Origin: Novosphingobium sp.
GTDB taxonomy: Bacteria > Pseudomonadota > Alphaproteobacteria > Sphingomonadales > Sphingomonadaceae
Direction of reading: 5' to 3'
Length of the DNA: 64,000 nt
Assembly: GCA_016719755.1 (NCBI GenBank)
Contig: JADJYM010000012.1
Span: 191,001 to 255,000 of the forward strand
Positions 49,342 through 57,935 of this stretch are shown piece after piece. The notes under the pieces are model-generated. The model ran no database searches, was not told where the DNA came from, and saw only the letters and a program-made list of their open reading frames with translations. The stretch's first letter is position 1. Each line of letters begins with the position of its first letter. The position numbers and the translations under genes were made by a program.

Positions 49342-50832
49342 ATGTACGAAGTATCCCTTGCTCTTGCAGTGCTTTGCTTCGGACTTGTGCTCGGATATTT
49401 TTCGCGCCAGCCAAGCTTCAACGCCTTTCACCCCCTCACGCTCTATCTCGCGTTTCACGGGTTCGTTTTCGTGTTCCGGCCGATCGTCGCCTACATCGGG
49501 GACTATCGCGGGATCTACGTCCTGTTCCAGTTTACGCCGTCGCTGGCTGACAAGGTCACGGTAATCCTGGCCTCGTCGCTGGGCCTGGTCGCATTCGCGT
49601 TCTTTAGCCTGCAAACCGGCAATGTCCCCGTGCTCTTCCGGCATGACCGTTTCGCGATTGCGGAGCGCAAGCGGCTGCTGCCGTCCGCGCTGTGGGCGAT
49701 TGCCGTGTGCGGGCTGATCGGAGCCTATTCGCTGGCGGTGATGTGGAACCGGGCGAGTGCCGGCGTGTTCGACATGGTGCGCGACGCCGCCACGGGAACG
49801 GCGATCAATACATCGATCAACGGCTATGTCGTCGAAGCCCAGCTGATGCTGGCAACCTGCTGCGTCATGATCGGCTGGCTGTTCCGGTTTCGCCTGATTG
49901 CGCTCCTTCCCCTGCTTGCCTTCATTGTCTTTCGTGCCGGCACCGGCGGACGCGGCCCCTTCATCACGGCGGCGGCAAGCCTTGCCATGATCTACCTTTA
50001 CGAGCACCGGCGGCGCTTTCCGAGCATCCGGATCATGGCTCTGGGTGCCGCTCTGGCCGGCCTGTTCCTGCTGATTGGTACGGACCGGGGCGCCAGCGTC
50101 CGCGCCCTGGTCAACAAGACCGAACAGGTCGATGTCACGGCGCCCGTGCTTGGGACCCAAACTCTCGAAGGCATGGACTTCGCCAACATGGAGTTCTTCG
50201 AGTTCATGGTCTATGCGGTTCCGCAGCGAACCGGAACCTATGAGTACTTCGCGGACAACCTCATCATATTCACCGAACCGATCCCGCGGGTGCTGTGGCC
50301 CGGCAAGCCGATCGGCTCTCCGGTCCAGTTCTTCAAGCTGTTTGACTATGGCTTTCCAATCGGGATGACGCGTTCCCTGCCCGGCGAAGGCTGGACCCAG
50401 CTCGGCTGGGCCGGTGTGGTCATCTGGTGCGGTTTGTGGGGGGCATTGCTGGGCGGCATCTACCGGCGCTTCGCAGTCGGATCGCAGAGCAGCTTCGCGG
50501 TCTTGTTCTATTTTTCCTTCATTCCGGTCTTCATCATTGCATTTCGAGACGGCCTGCTGGCAACAGTTCTGCGTCAGGGCATGTTCTTCATTGCCCCGGT
50601 TCTGCTGTGGCGACTGATCGCGGGATATCTTGGCATTCCCCTCGCCCGGGATGAACGAGCGTTTGCCATCCAGACCGCGCGGCGCAGGGCGCTCGCGGAG
50701 GGGCCAACCAGCCCATCCGGAATCCCGCCACTGAATGATGGACAGGTCGGGAAGGTGGAACAATGGCTTCCGCCCGCGGTTCGTCGCCGCCGCGCCCAGC
50801 TTCGCAGCCGGCAGGGCGCGGGCACGGCCTAG
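49342..50832 (+). CDS. Polysaccharide polymerase-like integral membrane protein (Wzy-like)
   Basis: 496 residues with about ten to twelve hydrophobic segments (MYEVSLALAVLCFGLVLGYF, FHPLTLYLAFHGFVFVFRPI, LPSALWAIAVCGLIGAYSLA, LIALLPLLAFIVFRAG and others). A long extracytoplasmic loop in the second half carries ANMEFFEFMVYAVPQRTGTY and EPIPRVLWPGKPIG, the arrangement of O-antigen polymerases. Sequence conservation in Wzy proteins is low, so the call rests on topology and locus. It would join repeat units on the periplasmic side. It is divergent from the glycerophosphotransferase gene (214-base gap 49128-49341) and abuts the next glycosyltransferase. Confidence 0.75.
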   Translation: MYEVSLALAVLCFGLVLGYFSRQPSFNAFHPLTLYLAFHGFVFVFRPIVAYIGDYRGIYVLFQFTPSLADKVTVILASSLGLVAFAFFSLQTGNVPVLFRHDRFAIAERKRLLPSALWAIAVCGLIGAYSLAVMWNRASAGVFDMVRDAATGTAINTSINGYVVEAQLMLATCCVMIGWLFRFRLIALLPLLAFIVFRAGTGGRGPFITAAASLAMIYLYEHRRRFPSIRIMALGAALAGLFLLIGTDRGASVRALVNKTEQVDVTAPVLGTQTLEGMDFANMEFFEFMVYAVPQRTGTYEYFADNLIIFTEPIPRVLWPGKPIGSPVQFFKLFDYGFPIGMTRSLPGEGWTQLGWAGVVIWCGLWGALLGGIYRRFAVGSQSSFAVLFYFSFIPVFIIAFRDGLLATVLRQGMFFIAPVLLWRLIAGYLGIPLARDERAFAIQTARRRALAEGPTSPSGIPPLNDGQVGKVEQWLPPAVRRRRAQLRSRQGAGTA

Positions 50833-51984
50833 ATGCAGGATGACCTTGGTGGCATCAGGATCGGACTGCTCACCGCATCGGCTTCGCGTCTGGGCGGCGG
50901 CGTGTTCGAGGCCGTGGCCGCGCAAGCCGCGTTGATCCGCGAGCGCGGGGGAGAGGCAATCGTCTTCGCGCTCGAAGATCAATACTCCGAGGAAGACCGG
51001 CACCGGTTCGCTCCCGCCCGGGTCCGGCACAGCCGCGTTGCCGGCCCCCGCCAGATCGGCTTCGCGCCGGACCTGCTCAGGCATATGCTGGATGCCGGGC
51101 TTGACTGCCTCCATCTCCACGGGATCTGGATGTATCCATCCCGCGCCGGCTATCTCTGGCGCCGCCAGACGGGCCGCCCCTATCTGATTTCACCGCACGG
51201 AATGCTCGATCCCTGGATCACGTCGCGCGGCCGCTGGAAGAAGGTGCTGGCACGTGCCGGATATGAGCGCGCAAGCTGGCAATCCGCCAGTGCGCTGCAC
51301 GCGCTCACCGCGCGGGAAGCGCGGGACATCGAGGCCGAATCCGGCCGGAACGACAGCATTGTCATCGCCAATCCGGGACCCGCTGCCACGGTGCAGACTG
51401 CCCGCCCGCCCCGCGCACCGCAGTTTCTCTGCCTGGGCCGGATCCACCCCAAGAAGAACATCGACGCGCTGATCGCCGCGTGGAACCGCCTGGAAACCGA
51501 TGGCAGGCTTCCGCCGGACGCACGCCTTGTCATCGCCGGGTGGGGTGACGAAGCCCATGTCGAGCAACTGCGGGCAGGCCTGTCCCGCGCCGCGCCGTCG
51601 GTCAGTTTTGCCGGGCCGGTCTATGGTGCCGCAAAGCGGGAACTGCTCGAACAGTCGCGGTTCTTGCTCCTGCCCTCGCTCAGCGAAGGCCTGCCGATGG
51701 TCATCCTTGAAGCGTGGGCGGCCGGCACGCCGGTTCTGATGACGACGGAATGCAACCTTCCCGAAGGCTTCGCCCAAGGCGCGGCACTGGATTGCGGCCT
51801 TACGCCCGAGACAATCGCCGGGTGCCTGCACCGTTCGCTGGCCATGACCGAACCGGACTGGCAGAATATGTCGCGCGCGGCGACGGCGCTTGCCGAGGGG
51901 CCGTTCTCCGCCGCGACCATCGCCGATCAATGGGCGGGCGCCTACCGCGATCTGATCGTGAATTCGGGGAAGCCAGCCGCATGA
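50833..51984 (+). CDS. Glycosyltransferase family 4-type protein
   Basis: 383 residues; its ATG directly follows the stop of the polymerase-like gene. The N-terminal half begins IRIGLLTASASRLGGGVFEA and has LHLHGIWMYPSRAGYLWRRQ. The C-terminal half is a GT4 donor site: FLCLGRIHPKKNIDALIAAW, RFLLLPSLSEGLPMVILEAW, with the SEGLPMVILEA signature. It adds one sugar to the repeat unit of a surface polysaccharide. The stop overlaps the acetyltransferase start (ATGA), so these two are coupled. Confidence 0.9.
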   Translation: MQDDLGGIRIGLLTASASRLGGGVFEAVAAQAALIRERGGEAIVFALEDQYSEEDRHRFAPARVRHSRVAGPRQIGFAPDLLRHMLDAGLDCLHLHGIWMYPSRAGYLWRRQTGRPYLISPHGMLDPWITSRGRWKKVLARAGYERASWQSASALHALTAREARDIEAESGRNDSIVIANPGPAATVQTARPPRAPQFLCLGRIHPKKNIDALIAAWNRLETDGRLPPDARLVIAGWGDEAHVEQLRAGLSRAAPSVSFAGPVYGAAKRELLEQSRFLLLPSLSEGLPMVILEAWAAGTPVLMTTECNLPEGFAQGAALDCGLTPETIAGCLHRSLAMTEPDWQNMSRAATALAEGPFSAATIADQWAGAYRDLIVNSGKPAA

Positions 51985-52544
51985 CCCTGCTTGATGCCAA
52001 CACGACCCGGCCGCTGGAAGGCGGAGCCAGCTTTTCGCTCGCCAACCGGATCGCGCGGGTCGGCTGGGGACTTGCCTGGCTGGTTCTGGCGCGGTTCACC
52101 CCGCCGCCCCTGCACGCCTGGCGCCGGCTGGTCCTGCGTGCCTTCGGCGCGCGTGTGGGGCGCGGAGCACGCGTGCATGGCAGCACTGCGATCTGGTTGC
52201 CCGCCAATCTGGAACTCGGCGAGAACTGCCTGATCGGACCGGGCGCACGGCTGTACAACCAGGGCCGGATCACGATCGGGGCGCGCACGGTCATTTCGCA
52301 GCGGGCGCATGTCTGCGCCAGCACGCACGACATCCACGACCCGCATTTCCAGCTGGTGCTGAGGCCGGTCACGATTGGCAATCGCTGCTGGGTGGCGGCC
52401 GAGGCCTTTGTGGGTCCGGGCGTGACGATTGGCGATCGCGCCGTGGTGGGCGCGCGTGCCGCCCTGTTCGGGGATGCGGAGCCGGACGGGGTCTATTCGG
52501 GCAATCCTGCCATTCTGATCAAGCACCGCGCGTTGCGCGACTGA
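51981..52544 (+). CDS. Hexapeptide-repeat O-acetyltransferase (WcaF/LacA-like)
   Basis: 187 residues from ATG 51981, overlapping the upstream stop. After a 60-residue N-terminal part come left-handed beta-helix repeats: ELGENCLIGPGARLYN, ITIGARTVISQRAHVCAST, VTIGNRCWVAAEAFVGPGVT, IGDRAVVGARAALF, ending DGVYSGNPAILIKHR. The HDIHDPHF loop carries the catalytic His. It acetylates a sugar, probably of the exopolysaccharide, with acetyl-CoA. This fits with the SGNH esterase in the same locus, which may remove such groups. Confidence 0.9.
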   Translation: MTLLDANTTRPLEGGASFSLANRIARVGWGLAWLVLARFTPPPLHAWRRLVLRAFGARVGRGARVHGSTAIWLPANLELGENCLIGPGARLYNQGRITIGARTVISQRAHVCASTHDIHDPHFQLVLRPVTIGNRCWVAAEAFVGPGVTIGDRAVVGARAALFGDAEPDGVYSGNPAILIKHRALRD

Positions 52545-52572
52545 CCGATGCCGTTGGCGCCCCGGGGCAAAA

Positions 52573-52588
52573 CTGCTAGGTAGCAGTC
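52573..52588. promoter_or_regulatory. Palindrome before a gene with TTG start
   Basis: ACTGCTA-GG-TAGCAGT is a perfect 7-bp dyad, 35 bases before the start of the next gene and just after a GCCCCGGGGC self-complementary sequence. Possible operator or weak hairpin; no regulator identified. Confidence 0.3.
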
Positions 52589-52623
52589 CTTGGGGCGAAG
52601 TCTATTCCGGGGGGAATCTGAAA

Positions 52624-53565
52624 TTGGCAGTACGCCATGCCATTTCGCTGCTGGTCCATGAACAGATTGAAGTGGTGGCCGATCAGTGCCGCAATTTCGA
52701 GGCGTTTGCACCGGCCGCGCTGATCATGATCCATGTTTCGCCGTCCGCTTCATTCCCGCGCGATGAACTGGCCGAAGCCTTGCGGCTGGCTGGGTGCGAG
52801 CGCAGTTTGGTCAACCCGGTCTCCGTCCAGAGCGCCTGGGGCGCGCTGACCGGGGCGCATTTCGCCAATATCCGCGCGCTGGCCTCGCACGTCGATGCCG
52901 ATACCATCGTCACGTTCCATGCATCGAACGACATGCTGCTGCGGCGCCTGCCGGACTTCGCGCCCGGCACGACCGTGCTGTTCAACGAATTCGAGGTCAG
53001 CCCGCGCAGCACGTGGTACACCGGACGGAAATTCGGCCAGTCAAAGGCGTTCGCCGCCCTGCTGGAGCGGATGGGCTGCGATCGCGGCTGCGGCAGCCAG
53101 ATCGAGGGTGCCTCCTATCCCTATGGATTGCTCGCCGAACTGGTCGCGCGGCTTGACGGCGAGGACGATCTGCTGGCGGCGCTGCCCGATGCCTCGGAAG
53201 AGATCATATTCTCAACCTGGGCGCGGTGCCGCATGGGACGCCCGACCGGAGCGCCCTATGTACTGTTCCGCAATTCCGGATTGCTGGCCGCCGGTGCCGC
53301 GCTGCTGCCGCCGCCCCTGCGCGCCACGGCGTTGACCGACATCCTGCAGAAGGCATTGAACCGGATCGAGCTGCGCTTTGCCTCCCCCTTTGCCCGGCAG
53401 GAAGACGTTGAGGCGCTGATTGCGGGCCGCCCAGCCAGGGGTTTTGCGCAAGACACCAATGGCAACCCGGTCCACTTCGGGATCAAGCGGATCGCCCGGA
53501 CGTTCAACGATCCGCTGCGCACCCGGATCAGAGAGCTCACTTTGGCACAATCCGCCTCTGCCTGA
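52624..53565 (+). CDS. Unknown protein of the polysaccharide locus, possibly a glycosyltransferase
   Basis: 313 residues beginning with a TTG codon after GGGGGGAA at 52609-52616; the first in-frame ATG is more than 30 codons later. The N-terminus RHAISLLVHEQIEVVADQCR, then ALIMIHVSPSASFPRDE, has the layout of the beta-1,6-GlcNAc (GT14/core-2-like) transferases (a short beta strand, a VHE/AHN box, then IHVD), but the rest, including VTFHASNDMLLRRLPDF and FNEFEVSPRSTWYTGRKFGQ, is not recognised. No signal peptide or membrane segments. It is close to the acetyltransferase upstream and to the putative kinase downstream, in the same direction. The function is left open. Confidence 0.65.
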   Translation: MAVRHAISLLVHEQIEVVADQCRNFEAFAPAALIMIHVSPSASFPRDELAEALRLAGCERSLVNPVSVQSAWGALTGAHFANIRALASHVDADTIVTFHASNDMLLRRLPDFAPGTTVLFNEFEVSPRSTWYTGRKFGQSKAFAALLERMGCDRGCGSQIEGASYPYGLLAELVARLDGEDDLLAALPDASEEIIFSTWARCRMGRPTGAPYVLFRNSGLLAAGAALLPPPLRATALTDILQKALNRIELRFASPFARQEDVEALIAGRPARGFAQDTNGNPVHFGIKRIARTFNDPLRTRIRELTLAQSASA

Positions 53566-53642
53566 GCCCGCTTCGGCGCGTGACAGCAAGCGGCAAGGCT
53601 GGCAACAGGCGCCTGCAGGCAGCGATTCCCGGATGGAAAACA

Positions 53643-55190
53643 ATGGCCTTGAGCTTGATCACCTCGGCCTCCTACGCCGCCGACGAACTCGTTGCCGAGT
53701 TCGGTCAGCTGCCGCCCGCGTTTCTCCCGGTCGGGCACCGCAGGCTGTATGAAATCCAGATCGGCCTGCTTCCTGCCCCGGTCTATCTTACGCTGCCGGC
53801 CTCTTACCGGGTTCCGGATATCGATCGCGAACGGCTGAACGCGGCGGGCGTCCGGATCATCGAGGTGCCTGATGGCCTCCGGCTGGGAGAGTCGATCGAT
53901 TTCGCGCTCGAAACGATCGGTCATGTCGATGCCGCCGTACGCCTGCTCCACGGCGATACGGTGATTTACGATCTGCCCGGCGGCAATGATGTGATCGCGG
54001 TGGGGGAAGCGCCGGATGCCTATGCCTGGGGGGCTGCCGACGACAGCCAGCAATCGTCCGATGCGGCTGTCCTGGCGGGCTATTTCGCTTTTGCCGACGG
54101 CCTGACGCTGCGCCGGTCACTGGCCGTTTCGCAAGGGGACTTCGTTGCGGCGGTGCACGAATATGGCCACCAGCGGCCCCTGGCCCGGGCACAAGTGGAA
54201 TCCTGGCTCGATTGCGGGCATCTCCAGACCTACTACCGCTCGCGCTGTTCGATCCGCACCAACCGCGCATTCAACGCGCTGTCGATGGATTACCGGCGGG
54301 TCGAGAAACGCAGCTCCGACAAGGCGAAAATGGCGGCCGAGGCCGGCTGGTATCAGAAACTGCCTGCCCCGCTCAGGCTCTACACGCCGGCCTTCCTTGG
54401 CCGCTGCGAGGAGACCGAGGCTCAGGCGGGCTATGCGATCGAATACGTTCCCAGCCCTTCGCTGCACGAACTGTTCGTGTTCGGCGATCTTGCTCAATCC
54501 GGCTGGCGCAACGTGCTTTCCGCCTGCTTCGAGTTCCTGGCAGCCTGCAACCAGTATGATGCGGGGCCGCAGCAGCGCCCGCCGCTTGAAACGCTTACAG
54601 CCGCGAAGACCCCGGCGCGTCTCGATGCCTTCCTGCAGGCGGCCGGAATAGCAGCAGGGACCGAATGGCGGTATCGCGGGCAGGCCCTGCCTTCGCTCCA
54701 CGAAATAGTCCGCCTCACCAGCGCGGAGATCGACCTGAAACGGCAGGATCTGTTTGGGGTGATGCACGGCGATCTGTGCTTTCCGAACGCCTTCTATGAC
54801 TTCCGGACGCGCAGGATCCGCGCAATCGATCCGCGCGGCGGAGTTGGCGCCGAACCGGGGATCCATGGCGATCTGCGGTATGATCTGGCCAAGCTCAACC
54901 ACTCGGTCCACGGGCTCTACGACTTCATCCTGACCGAGCGGTTTGCCTGCACCGGTTTTGCCGAACGCGATCTGGCAATCGACTTTCCGGCCCACCCCGG
55001 CATCGATCGCGTATCGGGCATCGCGCGCGAGTTCGATCTGGGCGGTTGCCGGCTGGGCGATCGCGAAAACACCGCCATCACGATCCAGCTTTTCCTGTCC
55101 ATGCTGCCGCTGCACAGCGACCGCCCCGACCGTCAGCAGGCGTTTCTGGCCAACGCGCTGCGCCTTTTCGCACAGTGGTCCGAAGCATGA
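53643..55190 (+). CDS. Nucleotidyltransferase-like/APH-type kinase-like fusion protein
   Basis: 515 residues from ATG 53643 (MALSLITSASYAADELVAEF); GTG 53580 would add 21. The first 200 residues look like a degenerate sugar-nucleotidyltransferase domain (PPAFLPVGHRRLYEIQIGLL, RLLHGDTVIYDLPGG). The C-terminal 280 residues are a small-molecule kinase fold of the aminoglycoside-phosphotransferase/choline-kinase type: GVMHGDLCFPN at about 372-382 has the HGD.....N catalytic loop, and IRAIDPRG is the second Asp. It overlaps the next gene (ATGA), which encodes another nucleotidyltransferase. The pair could phosphorylate and activate a sugar or polyol for the surface polymer. Confidence 0.7.
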   Translation: MALSLITSASYAADELVAEFGQLPPAFLPVGHRRLYEIQIGLLPAPVYLTLPASYRVPDIDRERLNAAGVRIIEVPDGLRLGESIDFALETIGHVDAAVRLLHGDTVIYDLPGGNDVIAVGEAPDAYAWGAADDSQQSSDAAVLAGYFAFADGLTLRRSLAVSQGDFVAAVHEYGHQRPLARAQVESWLDCGHLQTYYRSRCSIRTNRAFNALSMDYRRVEKRSSDKAKMAAEAGWYQKLPAPLRLYTPAFLGRCEETEAQAGYAIEYVPSPSLHELFVFGDLAQSGWRNVLSACFEFLAACNQYDAGPQQRPPLETLTAAKTPARLDAFLQAAGIAAGTEWRYRGQALPSLHEIVRLTSAEIDLKRQDLFGVMHGDLCFPNAFYDFRTRRIRAIDPRGGVGAEPGIHGDLRYDLAKLNHSVHGLYDFILTERFACTGFAERDLAIDFPAHPGIDRVSGIAREFDLGGCRLGDRENTAITIQLFLSMLPLHSDRPDRQQAFLANALRLFAQWSEA

Positions 55191-55936
55191 TCGTGATTCC
55201 CATGGCAGGGGCGAGCCGCCGCTTTGCCGAGGCCGGTTATCTTGAACCCAAGTACAAGCTGCCCTTGCGGGGCAGGCCGCTGTTCGACTGGGCGGTGGGC
55301 TCCTTCGCGGCCGACTTCGCAGCGCGCCCGTTCCTGTTCGTGGTCCGTGATGAGCCGGGGGTGGCGGATTTCGTCAGGGCGCGGGGTGAAGCGCTTGGGA
55401 TCGCCGACTTGCGCATTGTGACGCTTGACCAGCCGACAGCGGGACAGGCCGAGACTGTCGAGCGCGGCCTTGCCGGATGCGCGGTTGCGGCAGAAACGCC
55501 GCTGACCATCTTCAACATCGACACGATCCGGCCGGGTGCCCAAAGCATCGCCCTGCCAGGCTTCGACGGCTGGCTTGAAACCTTTTCGGCTCCCGGCGAA
55601 AACTGGTCCTTCATCGAACCGAAGCCGGACGAGCCCGCGCTTGTCGCCCGCTGCACCGAAAAGCACCGCATCTCGGATCACTGCTGCACGGGTCTGTACG
55701 GGTTTGCCTCTGCCGCGCTTTTTGCCGAAGCGCTCGCGGTCGAACGGCGGGCGCCCTCGTCGCATGAGCTGTTCGTCGCCCCGCTCTACAACCACCTGAT
55801 TGCGCGCGGCTGCCGGATCGGCTGGCGGGAAGTTGCCGCGGAGCAGGTCATCCTTTCCGGAGTCCCGGCTGAATACGAGGCCTTGCTGGCCGACTTTCCG
55901 CCAGCACTGGAGGAGTTGGAAACCGCCCTGGCCTGA
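55187..55936 (+). CDS. NTP-transferase (GT-A fold) of the polysaccharide locus
   Basis: 249 residues, start overlapping the kinase-like gene. The N-terminus MIVIPMAGASRRFAEAGYLE and PKYKLPLRGRPLFDWAV is a nucleotidyltransferase signature: Gly-rich loop, conserved Arg, then PK.LP. NIDTI (the DXD-like position) comes near residue 110. The C-terminal part is EVAAEQVILSGVPAEYEALL. It would make an NDP-activated sugar or polyol from an NTP and a phosphorylated substrate, possibly the product of the upstream kinase domain. Specificity is unknown. It is the last gene of the locus; a repeat-rich gap follows. Confidence 0.72.
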   Translation: MIVIPMAGASRRFAEAGYLEPKYKLPLRGRPLFDWAVGSFAADFAARPFLFVVRDEPGVADFVRARGEALGIADLRIVTLDQPTAGQAETVERGLAGCAVAAETPLTIFNIDTIRPGAQSIALPGFDGWLETFSAPGENWSFIEPKPDEPALVARCTEKHRISDHCCTGLYGFASAALFAEALAVERRAPSSHELFVAPLYNHLIARGCRIGWREVAAEQVILSGVPAEYEALLADFPPALEELETALA

Positions 55937-56050
55937 AGCGGCTCCAACACGAAGTGGGTCGATGGGGTGTCCCCGTTCTCTGCCACGCAGGGAATTGGAC
56001 TTCACTGCGTCAGCAGAAGGCCGACAGCACAGTTTCAGGCACCTTGTAGG

Positions 56051-56100
56051 CCATTAGGTGACGTTAAGTGCCGCTAGGTGCCTTTAAGTGCCTTTGTGCG
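56051..56100. repeat. Degenerate 10-bp tandem repeat
   Basis: Consecutive ten-base blocks CCATTAGGTG, ACGTTAAGTG, CCGCTAGGTG and CCTTTAAGTG end in a common (A/G)GTG and run into CCTTTGTGCG. The repeats lie between the polysaccharide locus and the acetoacetyl-CoA reductase gene. The rest of the 172-base gap (55937-56108) shows nothing recognisable. Confidence 0.55.
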
Positions 56101-56108
56101 CCCAGCGC

Positions 56109-56831
56109 TCAATACATATGCTGACCGCCGTTGATGCTCATGGTCGAACCGGTCATGAAGCCGCCATTCTCGCTGGTGAGGAAGGCCACGCCGCGCGCGA
56201 TCTCCTCGGCGTGGCCGAGCCGGCCGACCGGGATCTTGGCGACGATCTTTTCCAGCACCGGGGCAGGCACGGCGGCGACCATGTCCGTATCGATATAGCC
56301 CGGCGCGATGGCGTTGACCGTAACCCCGAACTTCGCGCCTTCCTGGGCCAGCGCCTTGGTGAAGCCATGGATGCCCGATTTAGCCGCGGCATAGTTGACC
56401 TGGCCGTACTGACCCGCCTGGCCGTTGATCGAACCGATGTTGACGATCCGCCCCCAGCCGCGCTCGCGCATCCCGGGGAAGGTCGCCTTGGCCATGTTGA
56501 AGCAGCCGCCCAGGTTGATCCGCATCACCTCGTTCCAGTCATCGAAGCTCATCTTGTGGAGCACCCCGTCACGGGTGATCCCGGCATTGTTGATGACGAT
56601 GTCGATGGGGCCGAATTCGGCGGCGATGTCGTTGCAGTTGTGGATGCAGGCCTCATGATCGCCCACGTCCCAGCGGAAGGCGGGAATGCCAGTGCGGGCG
56701 GTGAAGGCCTTGGCCTTTTCCTCGTTCCCGGCATAGTTGGCGATGACGGTATGGCCCTGCTTCTGCAGGCGCAGGCTGATCGCCTCGCCGATGCCCCTGG
56801 TTCCGCCGGTTACGATTGCCACGCGCGCCAT
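56109..56831 (-). CDS. phaB: Acetoacetyl-CoA reductase
   Basis: 240 residues, classical SDR of the PhaB/PhbB type. Motifs: VTGGTRGIGEAISLRL, DIVINNAGITRDGVLHKMSF, the characteristic GSINGQAGQYGQVNYAAAKS with catalytic Ser-Tyr-Lys, and the C-terminus TGSTMSINGGQHMY. It reduces acetoacetyl-CoA to (R)-3-hydroxybutyryl-CoA with NADPH for polyhydroxybutyrate synthesis. The pha synthase and thiolase genes are not in the window. Its start lies 91 bases before the end of the convergently placed region at 56923, on the same strand as that gene. Confidence 0.95.
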   Translation of the reverse strand: MARVAIVTGGTRGIGEAISLRLQKQGHTVIANYAGNEEKAKAFTARTGIPAFRWDVGDHEACIHNCNDIAAEFGPIDIVINNAGITRDGVLHKMSFDDWNEVMRINLGGCFNMAKATFPGMRERGWGRIVNIGSINGQAGQYGQVNYAAAKSGIHGFTKALAQEGAKFGVTVNAIAPGYIDTDMVAAVPAPVLEKIVAKIPVGRLGHAEEIARGVAFLTSENGGFMTGSTMSINGGQHMY

Positions 56832-56922
56832 TCCAGTAACTCCCTGCCCGATTTCCGTAAGGTCAGGTGTAACAGGCGGCGCGGCTCCGGCAAGCGGTCC
56901 GCATACGTAATTTTCGCAAGAG

Positions 56923-57768
56923 TCAGAAGCGGAACTGGGTTCCGACGTAGACCGCCTGGCTGTCCTTCTTGCCGTCGGTCAGCGGGACCAGCCGGTCACG
57001 CTCGGTCTGGTAGCGGACCCCGGCCGTGACGTTGAGGTTGCGGGTCAGGCGGTAGGAGCCGCCAAGATCGACCGACTGTTCGCTCTCACCCTCGAAAGTG
57101 CGTGGGCTGCGCCCGGGCTTTTCCTTTTCGTCGAGCGCGATGCGCGGAGCAAAGCGCGAGTCATCGCCCCGCGCGGTGCTGCCGGAAAGCTGGTAGCTCG
57201 ACAGATCGGGCAGTTCGAGCTTGCGATTGGCGGACTGCGTCGGACCGCCGCCCTGGCCAAAGCCCTTGTAACCGCGCGTTGCGCCGAGGTTGTAGGCGGT
57301 CGGCGCGATTCGCAGCGAATTGCCCCCGGTCACCGGCTCGGCCGCGGCGAGCGGTCCGCTGACCACGATCGGGCGCTGGTTGCGCCCATCAAACCGGACC
57401 GCCACGGTGACCGAGCGTTCCAGCCGGTTGGGCGTGACGGCCGGGGTAAAGCGGAACCGCTGACCCTTGGCCAGGGCCCGCACGGTAATCGACCGGGCGA
57501 GGCGCGGATCGACCTCGGCCGGCTGGAAACCGCCCGGCTGGACAGCCTGGGGGCCAGCGCCTGGCAGCGGATCGAAGCGGCTGGAAAAGGCGAGAACCGC
57601 GCTGGGCAGGGCCAGGACGCCAACCGCACCGGCAAGCAGCATCGCTGCGGCAGTGCCGCTGCGACGTCCTGTCTGATTGCCTTGCGCCTTGCGCACCGCG
57701 CCTGTTCCCTTCGGTAGATCCCGGGAAATGTCGTAGCTTGTGCCGCGATCTCCAAGCGAAAAATGCAC
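56923..57768 (-). CDS. Exported protein of unknown function with a barrel-like C-terminus
   Basis: 281 residues from a GTG at 57768 (HFSLGDRGTSYDISRDLPKG), preferred because upstream codons to 57894 show no coding pattern. One hydrophobic stretch (AAAMLLAGAVGVLALPSAVL) anchors or exports it. The middle is Pro/Gly-rich. The end alternates like beta strands (VDLGGSYRLTRNLNVTAGVR, AVYVGTQFRF) and finishes with the aromatic Phe typical of outer-membrane beta-barrel proteins. It is conserved-looking but not of a family I can name. It is upstream of phaB on the same strand and divergent from the DUF3576 gene. Confidence 0.7.
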   Translation of the reverse strand: MHFSLGDRGTSYDISRDLPKGTGAVRKAQGNQTGRRSGTAAAMLLAGAVGVLALPSAVLAFSSRFDPLPGAGPQAVQPGGFQPAEVDPRLARSITVRALAKGQRFRFTPAVTPNRLERSVTVAVRFDGRNQRPIVVSGPLAAAEPVTGGNSLRIAPTAYNLGATRGYKGFGQGGGPTQSANRKLELPDLSSYQLSGSTARGDDSRFAPRIALDEKEKPGRSPRTFEGESEQSVDLGGSYRLTRNLNVTAGVRYQTERDRLVPLTDGKKDSQAVYVGTQFRF

Positions 57769-57935
57769 TTGCCGCCATGAATTGAGGGTTAACAAGCCGT
57801 CAGACGCGCCATTCAGGGGGCGTTCAGTGCCCCGCCGCGCATTAGGCGGGCAATGCGCACTTGCCGCAAGCGACGCCTCGGTTATAGAGGCCACAGCAGC
57901 CGCAGGGGCTGAAACCGACAGGATCTGGAACGACG

